Shown piece by piece: positions 1 to 10,305 of a stretch of DNA of 64,000 nt (its first letter is position 1; each line of letters starts with the position of its first letter). The position numbers and the translations under genes are program-made. A model generated the notes under the pieces. It saw only the letters and a program-made list of their open reading frames with translations, did no database searches and was not told the DNA's origin. The stretch is from Pseudomonas sp. PB106 (GTDB lineage Bacteria; Pseudomonadota; Gammaproteobacteria; Pseudomonadales; Pseudomonadaceae): assembly GCF_009764645.1 (NCBI RefSeq), contig NZ_RWIM01000111.1, forward strand, positions 1 to 64,000, read 5' to 3'.

Positions 1-68
1 GATTGCGGTGTGTCAGTCAGCAATTGTTCAGCTGACACACCGCAATCGCGAGCAGGCTCACTCCTACA
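1..68. repeat. REP-type inverted repeat (TGTAGGAG family), cut by window start
   Basis: Positions 1-16 and 32-47 are an inverted pair (GATTGCGGTGTGTCAG and its complement), followed by GCGAGCAGGCTCACTCCTACA. The left outer arm lies outside the window. The same outer arms recur at 4681, 8363, 11804 and 46706. This is a paired REP (REPIN-like) element of fluorescent pseudomonads, mobilised in trans by a RAYT transposase not present here. Confidence 0.8.
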
Positions 69-152
69 TTTGGTTTTGTGTACTCCCTCAAGTTTGTCTG
101 GTGCCTGCTATGATGCGCGGCATCTCCATCGCTCAGGATCGCGCCGTTCCCC

Positions 153-872
153 ATGGATTACCGCAAACCTTCCGACCGTAAAAGCATGCACTCGCGCATC
201 GTCCAGGAACTGGGCATGCAGATCGTCTCCGGACGCTTTTTGCCCGACGACAAACTGCCCGCCGAAGCCTTGCTCTGCGAGGAGTACGCGGTGAGCCGGC
301 CGGTTTTGCGTGAAGCCACGCGGGTGCTGGTGGCCAAGGGTCTGGTGTACTCCAAACCCCGCGTCGGCACGGTGGTCAAGGCGCGCCGCGAATGGCACAT
401 GCTCGACCCGGACGTGCTGCACTGGCTGATGCAAAGCAGCCCGCAGAATGAATTCTTCAATGTGCTGACCAGCGTGCGCAGCATCATCGAACCCGCCGCT
501 GCCGCCCTCGCCGCCCAGCATGCAACCGATGCCGATATCGCGGCGATTGGTGAAGCGTATCAACGCATGGAAGCGGCGCCGACGCCTGAGGCGTTGTTGC
601 AGCCGGATCTGGATTTCCATAGCCGGATCGCTGACGCGACGCACAATGATTTGCTGGCGAACCTGTGCAATATGTTGTCGGTGGCGATTGCCGAGGCGCT
701 GAAGCATTCGAATCAGCGGCCGAACCTGCATGAATTGGCGTTGCCACGGCACAAGGCAATTCTGACCGCCATCGAAAACCGCGATGCCCTCGGCGCCCGG
801 CATGCAACGCTGGTACAGCTGGACGATGCCCGAAGTGCGCTCAGCGTCGTGCTCGGCACCGAACTCTCCTGA
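153..872 (+). CDS. FadR-subfamily GntR transcriptional regulator
   Basis: A 239-residue regulator with an N-terminal winged helix-turn-helix (about residues 12-75, including CEEYAVSRPVLREATRVL and a GLVYSKPRVGT wing) and a C-terminal all-alpha FCD ligand domain (about 90-225). It resembles the sugar-acid regulators of the DgoR type, which repress hexonate catabolic operons, but the target operon would lie left of the window, so the ligand is inferred only loosely. It converges on the RND operon, which ends at 1053 on the other strand. The start at 153 gives the full family length; no better start is visible. It is unlikely to control the genes to its right, which are on the opposite strand or have their own operators. 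Confidence 0.85.
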   Translation: MDYRKPSDRKSMHSRIVQELGMQIVSGRFLPDDKLPAEALLCEEYAVSRPVLREATRVLVAKGLVYSKPRVGTVVKARREWHMLDPDVLHWLMQSSPQNEFFNVLTSVRSIIEPAAAALAAQHATDADIAAIGEAYQRMEAAPTPEALLQPDLDFHSRIADATHNDLLANLCNMLSVAIAEALKHSNQRPNLHELALPRHKAILTAIENRDALGARHATLVQLDDARSALSVVLGTELS

Positions 873-883
873 ACAACAAAAAA

Positions 884-977
884 CCTGTGGGAGCTGGCTT
901 GCCAGCGATGAGGGCTTAGCATTCAACAGCGATGTTGGCTGATAGTCCGCTATCGCTGGCAAGCCAGCTCCCACAGG
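884..977. repeat. REP-type inverted repeat (GTGGGAGCTGGC family)
   Basis: The outer arms CCTGTGGGAGCTGGCTTGCC and their complement flank a loop of about 50 bases. The same family occurs at 50396-50489. It sits in the convergent gap between the GntR gene and the RND operon. Confidence 0.85.
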
Positions 978-1001
978 GGTTTAGTGTGAGTTTCGAGAGA
1001 C

Positions 1002-1037
1002 AAAAAAAGCCGCAACCCTAAGGTTGCGGCTTTGTCG
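1002..1037 (-). terminator. Intrinsic terminator of the RND operon
   Basis: The stem GCCGCAACC / GGTTGCGGC with a four-base loop is followed on the minus strand by a run of seven T residues. It lies 15 bases beyond the RND stop codon. Confidence 0.85.
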
Positions 1038-1052
1038 TTTCAGCCTTTCAGA

Positions 1053-3437
1053 TCAGTGGGCAAACAGCGAGTTACCCTTCTGCCCCGCCAGTTTCTCCGG
1101 CTTGATCAGGAACTTCGCCAGTGCCGGCAGCAGCCACAGCGCACCGAACATGTTCCACAGCAGCATGAAGGTCAGCATCAGGCCCATGTCGGCCTGGAAC
1201 TTGATCGCAGAGAAGATCCAGGTGCACACGCCGATGGCCAGGCACAGACCGGTGAACAGCACCGCTTTACCGGTGGATTTCAGCGTCTGGTAATAGGCTT
1301 CCTGCAACGGCAGGCCGGCACGCAGGAAACTCTCCAGGCGGCTGTAGATGTAGATGCCGTAGTCGACACCGATCCCCACACCCAGCGCCACCACCGGCAA
1401 GGTCGCAACCTTCACGCCAATGCCCATGAACGCCATCAGCGCGTTGCCGAGGACCGAGGTCAGCACCAGCGGCAGGACGATGCACAGGGTCGCCGCCCAC
1501 GAACGGAAGGTGATCATGCACATCACCGCCACGCAGATGTACACCAGAATCAGGATGGTCAGCTCAGCCTGTTTGATGACTTCGTTGGTGGCCGCTTCGA
1601 TCCCGGCGTTACCGGCCGCGAGGATGAATTCCAGCCCGTCCTTGTTGTTGTCCTTGGCGAATTCCTGCACCGCGTGAACGGCCCGATCCAGGGTTTCAGC
1701 CTTGTGATCATTGAGGAACACCAGCACCGGCGCCAGCGAGCAACTGTTGTTGTACAGACCATCGGCGCGGGCAATCGAGTTGTTCAGCACGTCCGGGTTG
1801 CGCGACAGGGTTTCCCATTTCAGGTTGCCCTCGTTCATGCCCTTGATCATCTGCTTGGACACGGTCACCAGTGAGATCGCCGACTGCACGCCCTCGGTGT
1901 TCTGCATCTTCCACATCAGCTCGTCGATCGGCGCCATGGCTTCATAGCGCGAGCAGCCTTCAGCCTTGGTCTTGACCATCACCACCAGCACGTCGGAACT
2001 GGTCGAATAGTTGTTGATGATGAAGTTGTTGTCCTTGTTGTAGCGCGAATCCGGACGCAGTTCCGGCGCGCCTTGGTCGAGGTCACCGATTTTCAGGTTC
2101 TGGCTGTACCAGAGGCCGCCACCGAAGGCGATCAGCGCCAGGGTAATGGAGATCGGTGCGACTTTCGGGCTGGCGAAGTTCGACAGCAGGCGCCAGAACG
2201 GGTGTTCGCGGTTCGCGTCCTTCTTGCTCTTGGCGATGGCGCGCTTGCTGATGCCGACATAGGAAATCGCCACCGGCAGCAGAATCAGGTTGGTGAAGAC
2301 GATCACCGCCACGCCGATGGACGCGCCGATGGCCAGTTCCCGGATCACGCCGATGTCGATGATCAGCAGCGTGATGAAACCCACTGCATCCGCAAGAATC
2401 GCGATCATCCCCGGCAGGAACAGTTGCCGGAACGTGCGTCGTGCGGCGGTTAGTGCGTTGTCGGCCTCGCTGGATTGCAGGGCGATGCCGTTGATCTTCT
2501 GCACGCCGTGGGAAATACCGATGGCGAAGATCAGGAACGGCACCAGCATCGAATACGGATCGAGCCCGAAGCCAAAGAAGTGCATCAAACCGAGCTGCCA
2601 GACCACCGCCACCAGCGTCGTACTCAACACCGCGATGGTGCTGCGCAGGCAGTTGGTGAACCACAACAGCAGGATCAGGGTGATGACGAAAGCGATGCCG
2701 AAGAACATCACCACCATCACCAGCCCATCGATCAGGTCACCGACCTTCTTGGCGAAACCGACGATGTGGATCTTGACGTTGGGGTTCTGCGCTTCGAACT
2801 TGTTGCGGATCTTGTCTTCGAGTTCATGGGAGAACTTGCGGTAGTCGAGTGCGAGCAACTTGCCCTGGTCTTCCGGGTCCGGATAGGACTCCAGCAGCGG
2901 GATGTCGACGATGCTCGATTTGAAGTCGTTGGACACCAGACGCCCGACCTGGCCGGACTTGAGCACGTTGTTGCGCAGCAGATCGAGGCTGTCCTGCGAG
3001 CCGTTGTAGCTCTGCGGAATCACTTCACCGCCGGCGAAACCCTCTTCGGTCACTTCGGTCCAGCGTACGCTCGGGCTCCACAGTGACTTCAGGCCGGAAC
3101 GATCAACGCCAGAGATGTAGAACACCTCGTCGTTGATCTGGCGCAGGGTCTCCATGTACTCCTTGGAGAAGATGTCACCGTCCTTGGCTTCCACCGAAAT
3201 GCGCACGGTGTTGCCCAGGTTCGCCAGATCGTTGCGGTGCTCCATCATCTTCTCGATGAATGGATGCTGGAGCGGGATCATTTTTTCGAAACTGGTCGAC
3301 GGGCGGATCAGCGTGGCCTGCCAGAACAGGAAAACGCTCACCACCAGACAGATAAGGATCACTGCCGGGCGGTTGTTGAAGATCAGACGCTCAAGTACCG
3401 TCGCCTTTTCCTGCTGAGGAGTGATCAAGGAAGTCAT
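1053..3437 (-). CDS. RND-superfamily (MMPL-type) inner-membrane exporter
   Basis: A 794-residue predicted efflux protein of the RND superfamily, probably exporting a lipid or hydrophobic molecule across the inner membrane. It has the two-fold RND layout: one membrane helix near residues 27-45, a large periplasmic loop (about 48-235), a block of five helices (about 236-400), a second loop (about 445-620) and a final helix block (about 640-780) that includes VVALGVGIGVDYGIYIYSR, a typical RND helix-4-like segment. Its start overlaps the stop of the upstream YCF48-like gene by four bases (ATGA), so the two are translationally coupled. In pseudomonads this pair often accompanies DUF1302/DUF1329 genes, which are not in this window. 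The substrate is unknown. Confidence 0.85.
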   Translation of the reverse strand: MTSLITPQQEKATVLERLIFNNRPAVILICLVVSVFLFWQATLIRPSTSFEKMIPLQHPFIEKMMEHRNDLANLGNTVRISVEAKDGDIFSKEYMETLRQINDEVFYISGVDRSGLKSLWSPSVRWTEVTEEGFAGGEVIPQSYNGSQDSLDLLRNNVLKSGQVGRLVSNDFKSSIVDIPLLESYPDPEDQGKLLALDYRKFSHELEDKIRNKFEAQNPNVKIHIVGFAKKVGDLIDGLVMVVMFFGIAFVITLILLLWFTNCLRSTIAVLSTTLVAVVWQLGLMHFFGFGLDPYSMLVPFLIFAIGISHGVQKINGIALQSSEADNALTAARRTFRQLFLPGMIAILADAVGFITLLIIDIGVIRELAIGASIGVAVIVFTNLILLPVAISYVGISKRAIAKSKKDANREHPFWRLLSNFASPKVAPISITLALIAFGGGLWYSQNLKIGDLDQGAPELRPDSRYNKDNNFIINNYSTSSDVLVVMVKTKAEGCSRYEAMAPIDELMWKMQNTEGVQSAISLVTVSKQMIKGMNEGNLKWETLSRNPDVLNNSIARADGLYNNSCSLAPVLVFLNDHKAETLDRAVHAVQEFAKDNNKDGLEFILAAGNAGIEAATNEVIKQAELTILILVYICVAVMCMITFRSWAATLCIVLPLVLTSVLGNALMAFMGIGVKVATLPVVALGVGIGVDYGIYIYSRLESFLRAGLPLQEAYYQTLKSTGKAVLFTGLCLAIGVCTWIFSAIKFQADMGLMLTFMLLWNMFGALWLLPALAKFLIKPEKLAGQKGNSLFAH

Positions 3438-4477
3438 AGCCCCGCCTTCTTATTATTAACTTCGGCGCCGTTTGGCTGAGTGGTGTGAACGCCACCCTGC
3501 CCGGTCAGAATCAGGTTGCCGTCGCCGGCAGCGGTGACGGAAGACAGCGAAATGCGATCCGGGCGGTTGAACACGCTGAAGGTCTCGCCGTTGTCGCTGC
3601 TGCTGATCACCGAACCGCCGTTGCCGACGATCACGATCGAGCCGTCCGGGAGCAAGGTGGCGCCGGACAGGCCGAACTCCAGCGCACCGCGCGCGGCTTT
3701 CAGCTCGACCTGCTCCCAGTTGCTGCCGAAATCGGTGGAGCGGTAGAGGTTGCCGCGCAAGCCGTAGGCCAGCAGGGTCTGCGGTTGCGCCGTGCCGATC
3801 ACGCCGAACAGCGAGCCTTCGTATGGGCCTTCGAGTTTTTCCCAGGTCTGGCCCCAATCGGCGGAGCGGAACATGCTGCCCGACTCGCCGACGATGAACA
3901 GCCCGGCGTCCTTCACAGCAGCGATGGCGTTGAGGTGGAACTGGTCTTCGTTGTCGAGGCGGTCGCTGACGTCTTCCCAGTTTTTACCGCCGTCGGTGGT
4001 TTCCAGCAGCGCGCCGTACGCGCCCACGGCCATGCCGCTGTTGACGTCCTTGAACCAGACGTCGAGCAGCGGCGATTCACGTTTGAGGTCTTCGAATTGC
4101 TTGGTCCAGGTCAGACCGCCGTCTGCGCTGGCGAGGATTTGTGCGTCGTGGCCGACCGCCCAACCGTGCTTGTCGTCGACAAAATACACAGCGGTCAGCA
4201 GTTGCCGGCTCGGCACTTTGGCCTGGGTCCAGGTTTTGCCCTGGTCATCGGAATAGAGAATGTGCCCGCGATCCCCGACCGCGACCAGGCGCGTGCCGGC
4301 GTGGACGACATCAAGAATCAGGCTTTTCGCGGCTTTGCTGGATTCGGTGGCATAGACCACGTCGGCGGGCGCCTCGGCGGCAACCACAGGTGCCGACAAC
4401 GTGGCAAAGCCCAGCAGAGAGAGTGCTGTGGCCAGCAACGCGGTGTTGCGTAACGCCGGCGGGCGGCAACGACTCAT
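3434..4477 (-). CDS. Secreted YCF48/BNR-repeat beta-propeller protein
   Basis: A 347-residue protein with a Sec signal peptide (hydrophobic core LLATALSLLGFATLSA, likely cut after AAPVVAA-like residues near 34) and six or more Asp-box-like repeats of the form S-x-D-x-G-x-T-W (YSDDQGKTW, SADGGLTW, TTDGGKNW, SADWGQTW, STDFGSNW, SSDNGETF). This gives a periplasmic beta-propeller related to YCF48, the photosystem assembly factor family. It is first in an operon with the RND exporter and overlaps it by four bases, so it probably acts as a periplasmic partner of that exporter. It is not a glycosidase by any visible catalytic motif. Confidence 0.8.
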   Translation of the reverse strand: MSRCRPPALRNTALLATALSLLGFATLSAPVVAAEAPADVVYATESSKAAKSLILDVVHAGTRLVAVGDRGHILYSDDQGKTWTQAKVPSRQLLTAVYFVDDKHGWAVGHDAQILASADGGLTWTKQFEDLKRESPLLDVWFKDVNSGMAVGAYGALLETTDGGKNWEDVSDRLDNEDQFHLNAIAAVKDAGLFIVGESGSMFRSADWGQTWEKLEGPYEGSLFGVIGTAQPQTLLAYGLRGNLYRSTDFGSNWEQVELKAARGALEFGLSGATLLPDGSIVIVGNGGSVISSSDNGETFSVFNRPDRISLSSVTAAGDGNLILTGQGGVHTTQPNGAEVNNKKAGL

Positions 4478-4680
4478 AGACCTTCCCCTATTTATTATTG
4501 TTAGGCCATCTGGCCTTCAAGGGCGCCGCAAGTGTGCTCCGCTGATGGCTGCTCAGGAGCATAGTCCTGAAACCCGCAATCCAGAGCCACTTCGGAAGCT
4601 GGCTCATCCTATCGGGCTTTCGAAACGTCTGACAATCGGCGCCACGTTATCTTTTGTTAACCGCACGGCTGGCAAATCCC

Positions 4681-4772
4681 CCTGTAGGAGTGAGCCTGCT
4701 CGCGATAGCGGTGTGTCAGTAAGAAATCATTGACTGATACACCGCTATCGCGAGCAAGCTCACTCCTACAGG
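4681..4772. repeat. REP-type inverted repeat (TGTAGGAG family)
   Basis: The outer arms CCTGTAGGAGTGAGCCTGCT and complement surround a loop holding GTGTGTCAGT and ACTGATACAC. It fills much of the 437-base gap between the YCF48 gene and the DUF1185 operon. The rest of the gap holds the shared operator at 4864 and no gene that I can support. Confidence 0.85.
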
Positions 4773-4846
4773 GGGGTGTTGGTGGCTGCGGGATTTGAAT
4801 ACATGACCATTCGCCGGGGTGATGCGGCAAAAGTTATCGAGGGGAC

Positions 4847-4875
4847 TTGCACGATCGGTATTATGGTATACCATC
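4847..4875 (+). promoter_or_regulatory. Promoter with GntR-type operator ATGGTATACCAT
   Basis: A perfect 12-base palindrome ATGGTATACCAT lies at 4863-4874, 40 bases before the DUF1185 start codon. A TTGCAC element at 4847-4852 is 16 bases before TACCAT, which could be the -10. The operator would thus overlap the -10. FCD-type GntR repressors bind sites of the form TNGTNNNACNA. Five further copies occur in this window. Confidence 0.7.
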
Positions 4876-4914
4876 ATACGCACAGACACTCTCAATCCCT
4901 CAACGGAGCAGCTC

Positions 4915-5505
4915 ATGAGTTTCGAAATTCGCAAGATCGTCAGCTATGTCGAAGAAACCTTCATCGAAGGCGGCAAGGCCACTGACAAGCCAGTGACCAT
5001 GGTTGGCCTGGCCGTGGTGATGAAAAACCCTTGGGTGGGCAATGGTTTCGTCGAAGACCTCAAGCCGCAGATCCGCGCCAACTGCTCCGACCTCGGTGCG
5101 CTGATGGTTGAGCGTCTGGTCGGCATCATCGGCGGTGCGGACAAAATCGAGGCCTACGGCAAAGCTGCTGTGGTGGGTGCCGATGGCGAGATCGAACACG
5201 CCTCCGCGGTGATCCACACCCTGCGCTTCGGCAACCACTACCGCGAAGCCGTCAACGCCAAGAGCTACCTGAGCTTCACCAACAAGCGCGGCGGCCCGGG
5301 CACTTCGATTCAGATCCCGATGATGCACAAGGACGACGAAGGTCAGCGTTCGCACTACATCACCCTGGAAATGCAGATCGAAGACGCGCCGCGCGCCGAC
5401 GAAATCGTTGTCGTGCTGGGTTGCGCCGACGGTGGCCGCCTGCACCCGCGCATCGGTAACCGCTACATCGATCTGGAAGAACTGGCCGCCGAAAAAGCCC
5501 AGTAA
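4915..5505 (+). CDS. DUF1185 (amino acid synthesis family) protein
   Basis: A 196-residue protein of Pfam family PF06684 (AA_synth, formerly DUF1185), whose known structures show a variant of the Bacillus chorismate mutase fold. The ATG at 4915 is preceded by GGAGCA; earlier in-frame starts would run through the operator. Conserved-looking stretches are PWVGNGFVEDLKP, GKAAVVGADGEIEHASAVIH and NKRGGPGTSIQIPMMHKDDE. It is the first gene of the catabolic operon, 31 bases before the hydrolase. In trigonelline degradation by Acinetobacter a conserved hypothetical protein assists the last steps; this protein is a candidate equivalent, but that is inference. The actual reaction is unknown. Confidence 0.85.
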   Translation: MSFEIRKIVSYVEETFIEGGKATDKPVTMVGLAVVMKNPWVGNGFVEDLKPQIRANCSDLGALMVERLVGIIGGADKIEAYGKAAVVGADGEIEHASAVIHTLRFGNHYREAVNAKSYLSFTNKRGGPGTSIQIPMMHKDDEGQRSHYITLEMQIEDAPRADEIVVVLGCADGGRLHPRIGNRYIDLEELAAEKAQ

Positions 5506-5536
5506 TCACAATAAAAAGGCATTGCAGGAGCGCTCC

Positions 5537-6370
5537 ATGATTCGGCTCACCGCTGAACTCACCCCGGCTGGCACCAGTTACCTGGCGACCGGCCAAGGCC
5601 AGCCCGTGGTTTTGATCCACGGCGTGGGCCTGAACAAAGAAATGTGGGGCGGCCAGATTGTCGGCCTGTCCAGCCAGTACCGAGTGATCGCCTACGACAT
5701 GCTCGGCCATGGCGCCAGCCCGCGACCGGCCAGCGGCACCAACCTGCTCGGTTACGCCGATCAGTTGCTGGAGCTGCTCGATCACTTGAATCTGCAACAG
5801 GCAGCGGTGATCGGTTTCTCCATGGGCGGTCTGGTTGCGCGGGCCTTCGCCCTGCATTACCCGGAGCGCCTGCAAAGCCTGGTGGTGTTGAACAGCGTGT
5901 TCAACCGCAGCGAAGAACAGCGTGCCGGCGTCATCGCCCGTACCGCGCAAGCGGCCGAACACGGCCCGGACGCCAACGCTGAAGCCGCATTGTCACGCTG
6001 GTTCAGCCGCGAATATCAGGCGGCCAATCCGGCGCAGATCGCCGCGTTGCGCCAGACCCTGGCCAATAATGATCCGCAGGGTTACCTGACCACCTACGAA
6101 TTGTTCGCCACCCAAGACATGTACCGCGCCGACGACCTGGGCAGCATTCAGGCACCGACGCTGATCGCCACCGGTGAACTCGATCCGGGTTCGACCCCGG
6201 AAATGGCCGAGCAACTGGCCCGACGCATCCCCGGTGCGAAGGTTGCCGTGCTGCCCGAGCAACGGCATATGATGCCCGTAGAGTCGCCGCGACTGGTCAA
6301 CCAGACGCTGCTGGAATTTCTCCAATTCGCACACTCCCGACAAAACCATATAAAGGGGATCGTTGCATGA
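5537..6370 (+). CDS. Alpha/beta hydrolase
   Basis: A 277-residue alpha/beta-fold hydrolase. The oxyanion segment HGVG is at 28-31, the nucleophile elbow GFSMGG at 93-98 (Ser95), and the likely acid and base are Asp216 (GELDPGS) and His244 (EQRHMMP). It resembles 3-oxoadipate enol-lactonase and RutD-like enzymes. The start ATG at 5537 follows GCAGGAGCGCTCC, a good ribosome site. It overlaps the aldehyde dehydrogenase gene by four bases (ATGA). By context it would hydrolyse the acid formed by the dehydrogenase. TgnD of the trigonelline pathway, which splits an N-methylformamido-methylene succinate, is also of this fold as I recall. The substrate is not proven by sequence. Confidence 0.85.
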   Translation: MIRLTAELTPAGTSYLATGQGQPVVLIHGVGLNKEMWGGQIVGLSSQYRVIAYDMLGHGASPRPASGTNLLGYADQLLELLDHLNLQQAAVIGFSMGGLVARAFALHYPERLQSLVVLNSVFNRSEEQRAGVIARTAQAAEHGPDANAEAALSRWFSREYQAANPAQIAALRQTLANNDPQGYLTTYELFATQDMYRADDLGSIQAPTLIATGELDPGSTPEMAEQLARRIPGAKVAVLPEQRHMMPVESPRLVNQTLLEFLQFAHSRQNHIKGIVA

Positions 6371-7848
6371 CACTCGCACGCTTCCAGATGTGCATCGGCG
6401 GAGAATGGGTCGACGCCCTCTCCGGCAAGACCTTCGAAAGCCTCAACCCGGCCACGGCGCAAGCCTGGGCCGAACTGCCTGACGCCGATGAAGCGGACGT
6501 CGAACGCGCCGTGCAATCGGCACAAGCCGCTTTCGACAGCCCGGCGTGGCGTGGCCTGACCGCCACCGCGCGCGGCAAATTGCTGCGCCGCCTCGGTGAC
6601 CTGATCGCCGAAAACAAAGAACAACTGGCGCAGCTGGAAAGCCGCGACAACGGCAAGCTGATCCGCGAAACCCGTGGCCAGGTCAGCTATCTGCCGGAGT
6701 TTTTCCACTACACCGCCGGCCTCGCCGACAAACTGGAAGGCGGCACGCTGCCGCTGGACAAGCCGGATCTGTTCGCCTATACCGTGCACGAAGCGATGGG
6801 TGTGGTGGCCGCGATCATTCCGTGGAACAGCCCGCTGTACCTGACGGCAATCAAACTCGCCCCGGCCCTCGCCGCTGGCAACACGATTGTGATCAAGCCG
6901 TCCGAGCACGCCTCGGCGACGATTCTTGAGCTGGCACGTCTGGCCCTCGAAGCCGGAATTCCGCCGGGTGTGGTCAACGTCGTCACCGGTTACGGCCCGA
7001 GCACGGGCGCCGCCCTCACCCGCCATCCGCTGATCCGCAAAATTGCCTTCACTGGCGGTGCAGCCACGGCGCGGCATGTGGTGCGCAGCAGCGCCGAGAA
7101 CTTCGCCAAACTGTCGCTGGAACTGGGCGGCAAGTCGCCGAACATCATTTTCGCCGACGCCGATCTGGACAGCGCGATCAACGGCGCGATTGCCGGGATC
7201 TACGCCGCGTCCGGGCAGAGTTGCGTGTCCGGTTCGCGCTTGCTGGTGCAGGACGAAATCTACGACGAATTCGTCAATCGGCTGGTCGAACGCGCCCAGC
7301 GCATTCGCATCGGCAACCCGCAGGAAGACAACAGTGAGATGGGCCCGATGGCCACCGCGCAGCAATTGGCGGTGGTCGAAGGTCTGGTCGCCGATGCCAT
7401 CGCTGAAGGCGCGCGTTTGCGCACTGGCGGCAAGCGTCCGGCGGATCTCGGCGACGGCTGGTTCTACGAGCCGACGCTGTTCGAATGCGACCGCAATTCG
7501 ATGAAGATCATGCAGGAAGAAGTCTTCGGCCCGGTGGCTTCGGTGATTCGTTTCAAAGATGAAGCCGAAGCGCTGGCGATTGCCAACGACTCGCAGTTCG
7601 GCCTCGCGGCCGGCATCTGGACCCGCGATCTCGGTCGCGCCCATCGCCTCGCTCGCGATGTGCGTTCGGGGATTATCTGGGTCAACACTTACCGCGCGGT
7701 GTCAGCGATGGCACCGATCGGCGGCTTCAAGAACAGTGGCTATGGACGCGAAAGCGGCATCGATTCGGTGCTGGCCTACACCGAACTGAAAACGGTGTGG
7801 ATCAACCTGTCTCAGGCACCGATGCCTGATCCGTTTGTGATGCGCTAG
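6367..7848 (+). CDS. NAD(P)-dependent aldehyde dehydrogenase
   Basis: A 493-residue aldehyde dehydrogenase of full family length. The catalytic Cys is Cys286 (SGQSCVSGSR), the general base Glu252 (LELGGKSPN), the cofactor-site motif PWNSPL lies near 155, and FTGGAATAR near 229. It starts inside the stop of the hydrolase gene and ends 12 bases before the flavin reductase. It probably oxidises an aldehyde or hydroxylactone made by the flavin monooxygenase (TgnC-like role), or succinic semialdehyde further down; sequence alone does not decide. The C-terminal segment PIGGFKNSGYGRE is typical of betaine-aldehyde and hydroxymuconic-semialdehyde dehydrogenase relatives. Confidence 0.9.
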   Translation: MTLARFQMCIGGEWVDALSGKTFESLNPATAQAWAELPDADEADVERAVQSAQAAFDSPAWRGLTATARGKLLRRLGDLIAENKEQLAQLESRDNGKLIRETRGQVSYLPEFFHYTAGLADKLEGGTLPLDKPDLFAYTVHEAMGVVAAIIPWNSPLYLTAIKLAPALAAGNTIVIKPSEHASATILELARLALEAGIPPGVVNVVTGYGPSTGAALTRHPLIRKIAFTGGAATARHVVRSSAENFAKLSLELGGKSPNIIFADADLDSAINGAIAGIYAASGQSCVSGSRLLVQDEIYDEFVNRLVERAQRIRIGNPQEDNSEMGPMATAQQLAVVEGLVADAIAEGARLRTGGKRPADLGDGWFYEPTLFECDRNSMKIMQEEVFGPVASVIRFKDEAEALAIANDSQFGLAAGIWTRDLGRAHRLARDVRSGIIWVNTYRAVSAMAPIGGFKNSGYGRESGIDSVLAYTELKTVWINLSQAPMPDPFVMR

Positions 7849-7860
7849 GAGTCCTGCGAA

Positions 7861-8346
7861 ATGATCGAACCCGGCATTTACAAAGACGTCATGAGCTCGT
7901 TCCCGTCCGGCGTCACGGTGGTGACCACCGTTGACCCGGATGGCGGGATCGTCGGCATCACCGCCAGCGCCTTCAGCGCGCTGTCGATTGACCCGGCGCT
8001 GGTGCTGTTCTGCCCCAACTATGCTTCCGACACCTATCCGATTCTGCGTGACAGCAAGAAGTTTGCGATTCACTTGCTGTCGGCTGACCAGACCGCTGAG
8101 GCCTACGCCTTTGCCGGTAAAGGCAAGGACAAGGCCGCCGGTATCGAGTGGCATCTGAGCGAACTCGGTAACCCTATTCTCGCTAAAGCCACCGCGATCA
8201 TCGAGTGTGAGTTGTGGCGTGAATACGATGGTGGCGATCACGCGATTATCGTTGGCGCGGTGAAGAATCTGATCCTCCCGGCGCAACCGGTGACACCGAT
8301 GATTTACCACAAGGGCAAGCTTGGGCCCCTGCCGACACTGGCCTGA
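7861..8346 (+). CDS. Flavin reductase (FMN-binding, two-component monooxygenase partner), copy 1
   Basis: A 161-residue member of the flavin reductase-like family (HpaC/RutF type), which reduces FMN with NAD(P)H and hands it to an oxygenase. Visible motifs are SSFPSGVTVVTT (residues 12-23), ITASAFSALSIDPALVLFC and GDHAIIVGAVK, which form the FMN site. It lies in the operon directly after the aldehyde dehydrogenase. A close paralogue of identical length is at 49890, sharing the SFPSGVTV, DPALVLFCPNY, KGKDKA, SELGNPILA and ECELWREY segments. The likely oxygenase partner is the luciferase-like protein at 52667. Confidence 0.88.
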   Translation: MIEPGIYKDVMSSFPSGVTVVTTVDPDGGIVGITASAFSALSIDPALVLFCPNYASDTYPILRDSKKFAIHLLSADQTAEAYAFAGKGKDKAAGIEWHLSELGNPILAKATAIIECELWREYDGGDHAIIVGAVKNLILPAQPVTPMIYHKGKLGPLPTLA

Positions 8347-8362
8347 CGGATTCACACAACCC

Positions 8363-8457
8363 CCTGTAGGAGTGAGCCTGCTCGCGATAGCGGACTGACA
8401 TTCAACATTGATGTCGACAGATCCACCGCTATCGCGAGCAGGCTCACTCCTACAAGG
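8363..8457. repeat. REP-type inverted repeat (TGTAGGAG family) inside the operon
   Basis: Outer arms CCTGTAGGAGTGAGCCTGCT and complement. It separates the flavin reductase from the carboxymuconolactone decarboxylase-like gene, so the 134-base gap is a repeat insertion and not clearly a new promoter. The hairpin may reduce expression of the genes behind it. Confidence 0.85.
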
Positions 8458-8480
8458 GATTCGTGGTGACTGGAGGATTT

Positions 8481-8885
8481 ATGAATAACGAAAAGTACGA
8501 AAAAGGCCTGAAAATCCGCACTCAGGTACTCGGCGAAGCCTACGTCCGGCGCTCGATCGAGAACGCCGACGACTTCACCCGCCCCCTGCAGGAAATGGTC
8601 ACCGAATACTGCTGGGGCCATGTCTGGGGTCGCGAAGGCTTGTCGCTCAAGGAGCGCAGCATGATCAACCTGGCGATGATCTCGGCGCTCAACCGTCCGC
8701 ACGAACTCAAGCTGCATGTGCGTGGCGCCTTGCGTAACGGCCTGAGTCGTGAGCAAATACGCGAAATTCTGCTTCAGGTCGGCATTTATTGCGGCGTTCC
8801 GGCAGCCGTGGACAGTTTCCGGCTGGCCCGTGAAGCCTTTGCCGAAGCCGACGCCGAAGCCTCAGTTAACCCCTCGGCTGTTTAG
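8481..8885 (+). CDS. Carboxymuconolactone decarboxylase-family protein
   Basis: A 134-residue protein of the carboxymuconolactone decarboxylase (PcaC/AhpD-like) family. It has the helical core EMVTEYCWGHVWGREGLSLK, RSMINLAMISALN and LREILLQVGIYCGVPAAVDSF; a single Cys in IYCGVPA replaces the CxxC of AhpD, so a peroxidase role is unlikely and a PcaC-like decarboxylase or gamma-lactone role is more plausible. The ATG at 8481 follows GGAGG at ideal spacing. It follows a REP element and precedes the GntR gene by 42 bases. The substrate is unknown; a lactone or beta-keto acid in the pathway is a reasonable guess. Confidence 0.85.
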   Translation: MNNEKYEKGLKIRTQVLGEAYVRRSIENADDFTRPLQEMVTEYCWGHVWGREGLSLKERSMINLAMISALNRPHELKLHVRGALRNGLSREQIREILLQVGIYCGVPAAVDSFRLAREAFAEADAEASVNPSAV

Positions 8886-8927
8886 ATGCCCGTCTGGCAT
8901 GGACAGCCAACCGAAAGAGCGGACCCC

Positions 8928-10245
<1,318 letters not shown>

Positions 10246-10265
10246 AGATTACGTTTCCCCCTGCC

Positions 10266-10298
10266 TGATCGTTCCCACGCTCCGCGTGGGAACGATCA
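10266..10298. repeat. REP-type palindrome (GATCGTTCCCACGC family)
   Basis: TGATCGTTCCCACGC and its complement pair around a short loop. The same family is at 28562-28672. It lies between convergent genes (NUDIX and DUF1330) and may also stop transcription. Confidence 0.8.
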
Positions 10299-10305
10299 GT
10301 AGGCT

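Noticed and set aside
6148..7644. A 498-codon minus-strand frame opposite the aldehyde dehydrogenase
   Set aside because: The plus strand encodes a complete aldehyde dehydrogenase with its catalytic Cys and Glu; the antisense frame has no family features.
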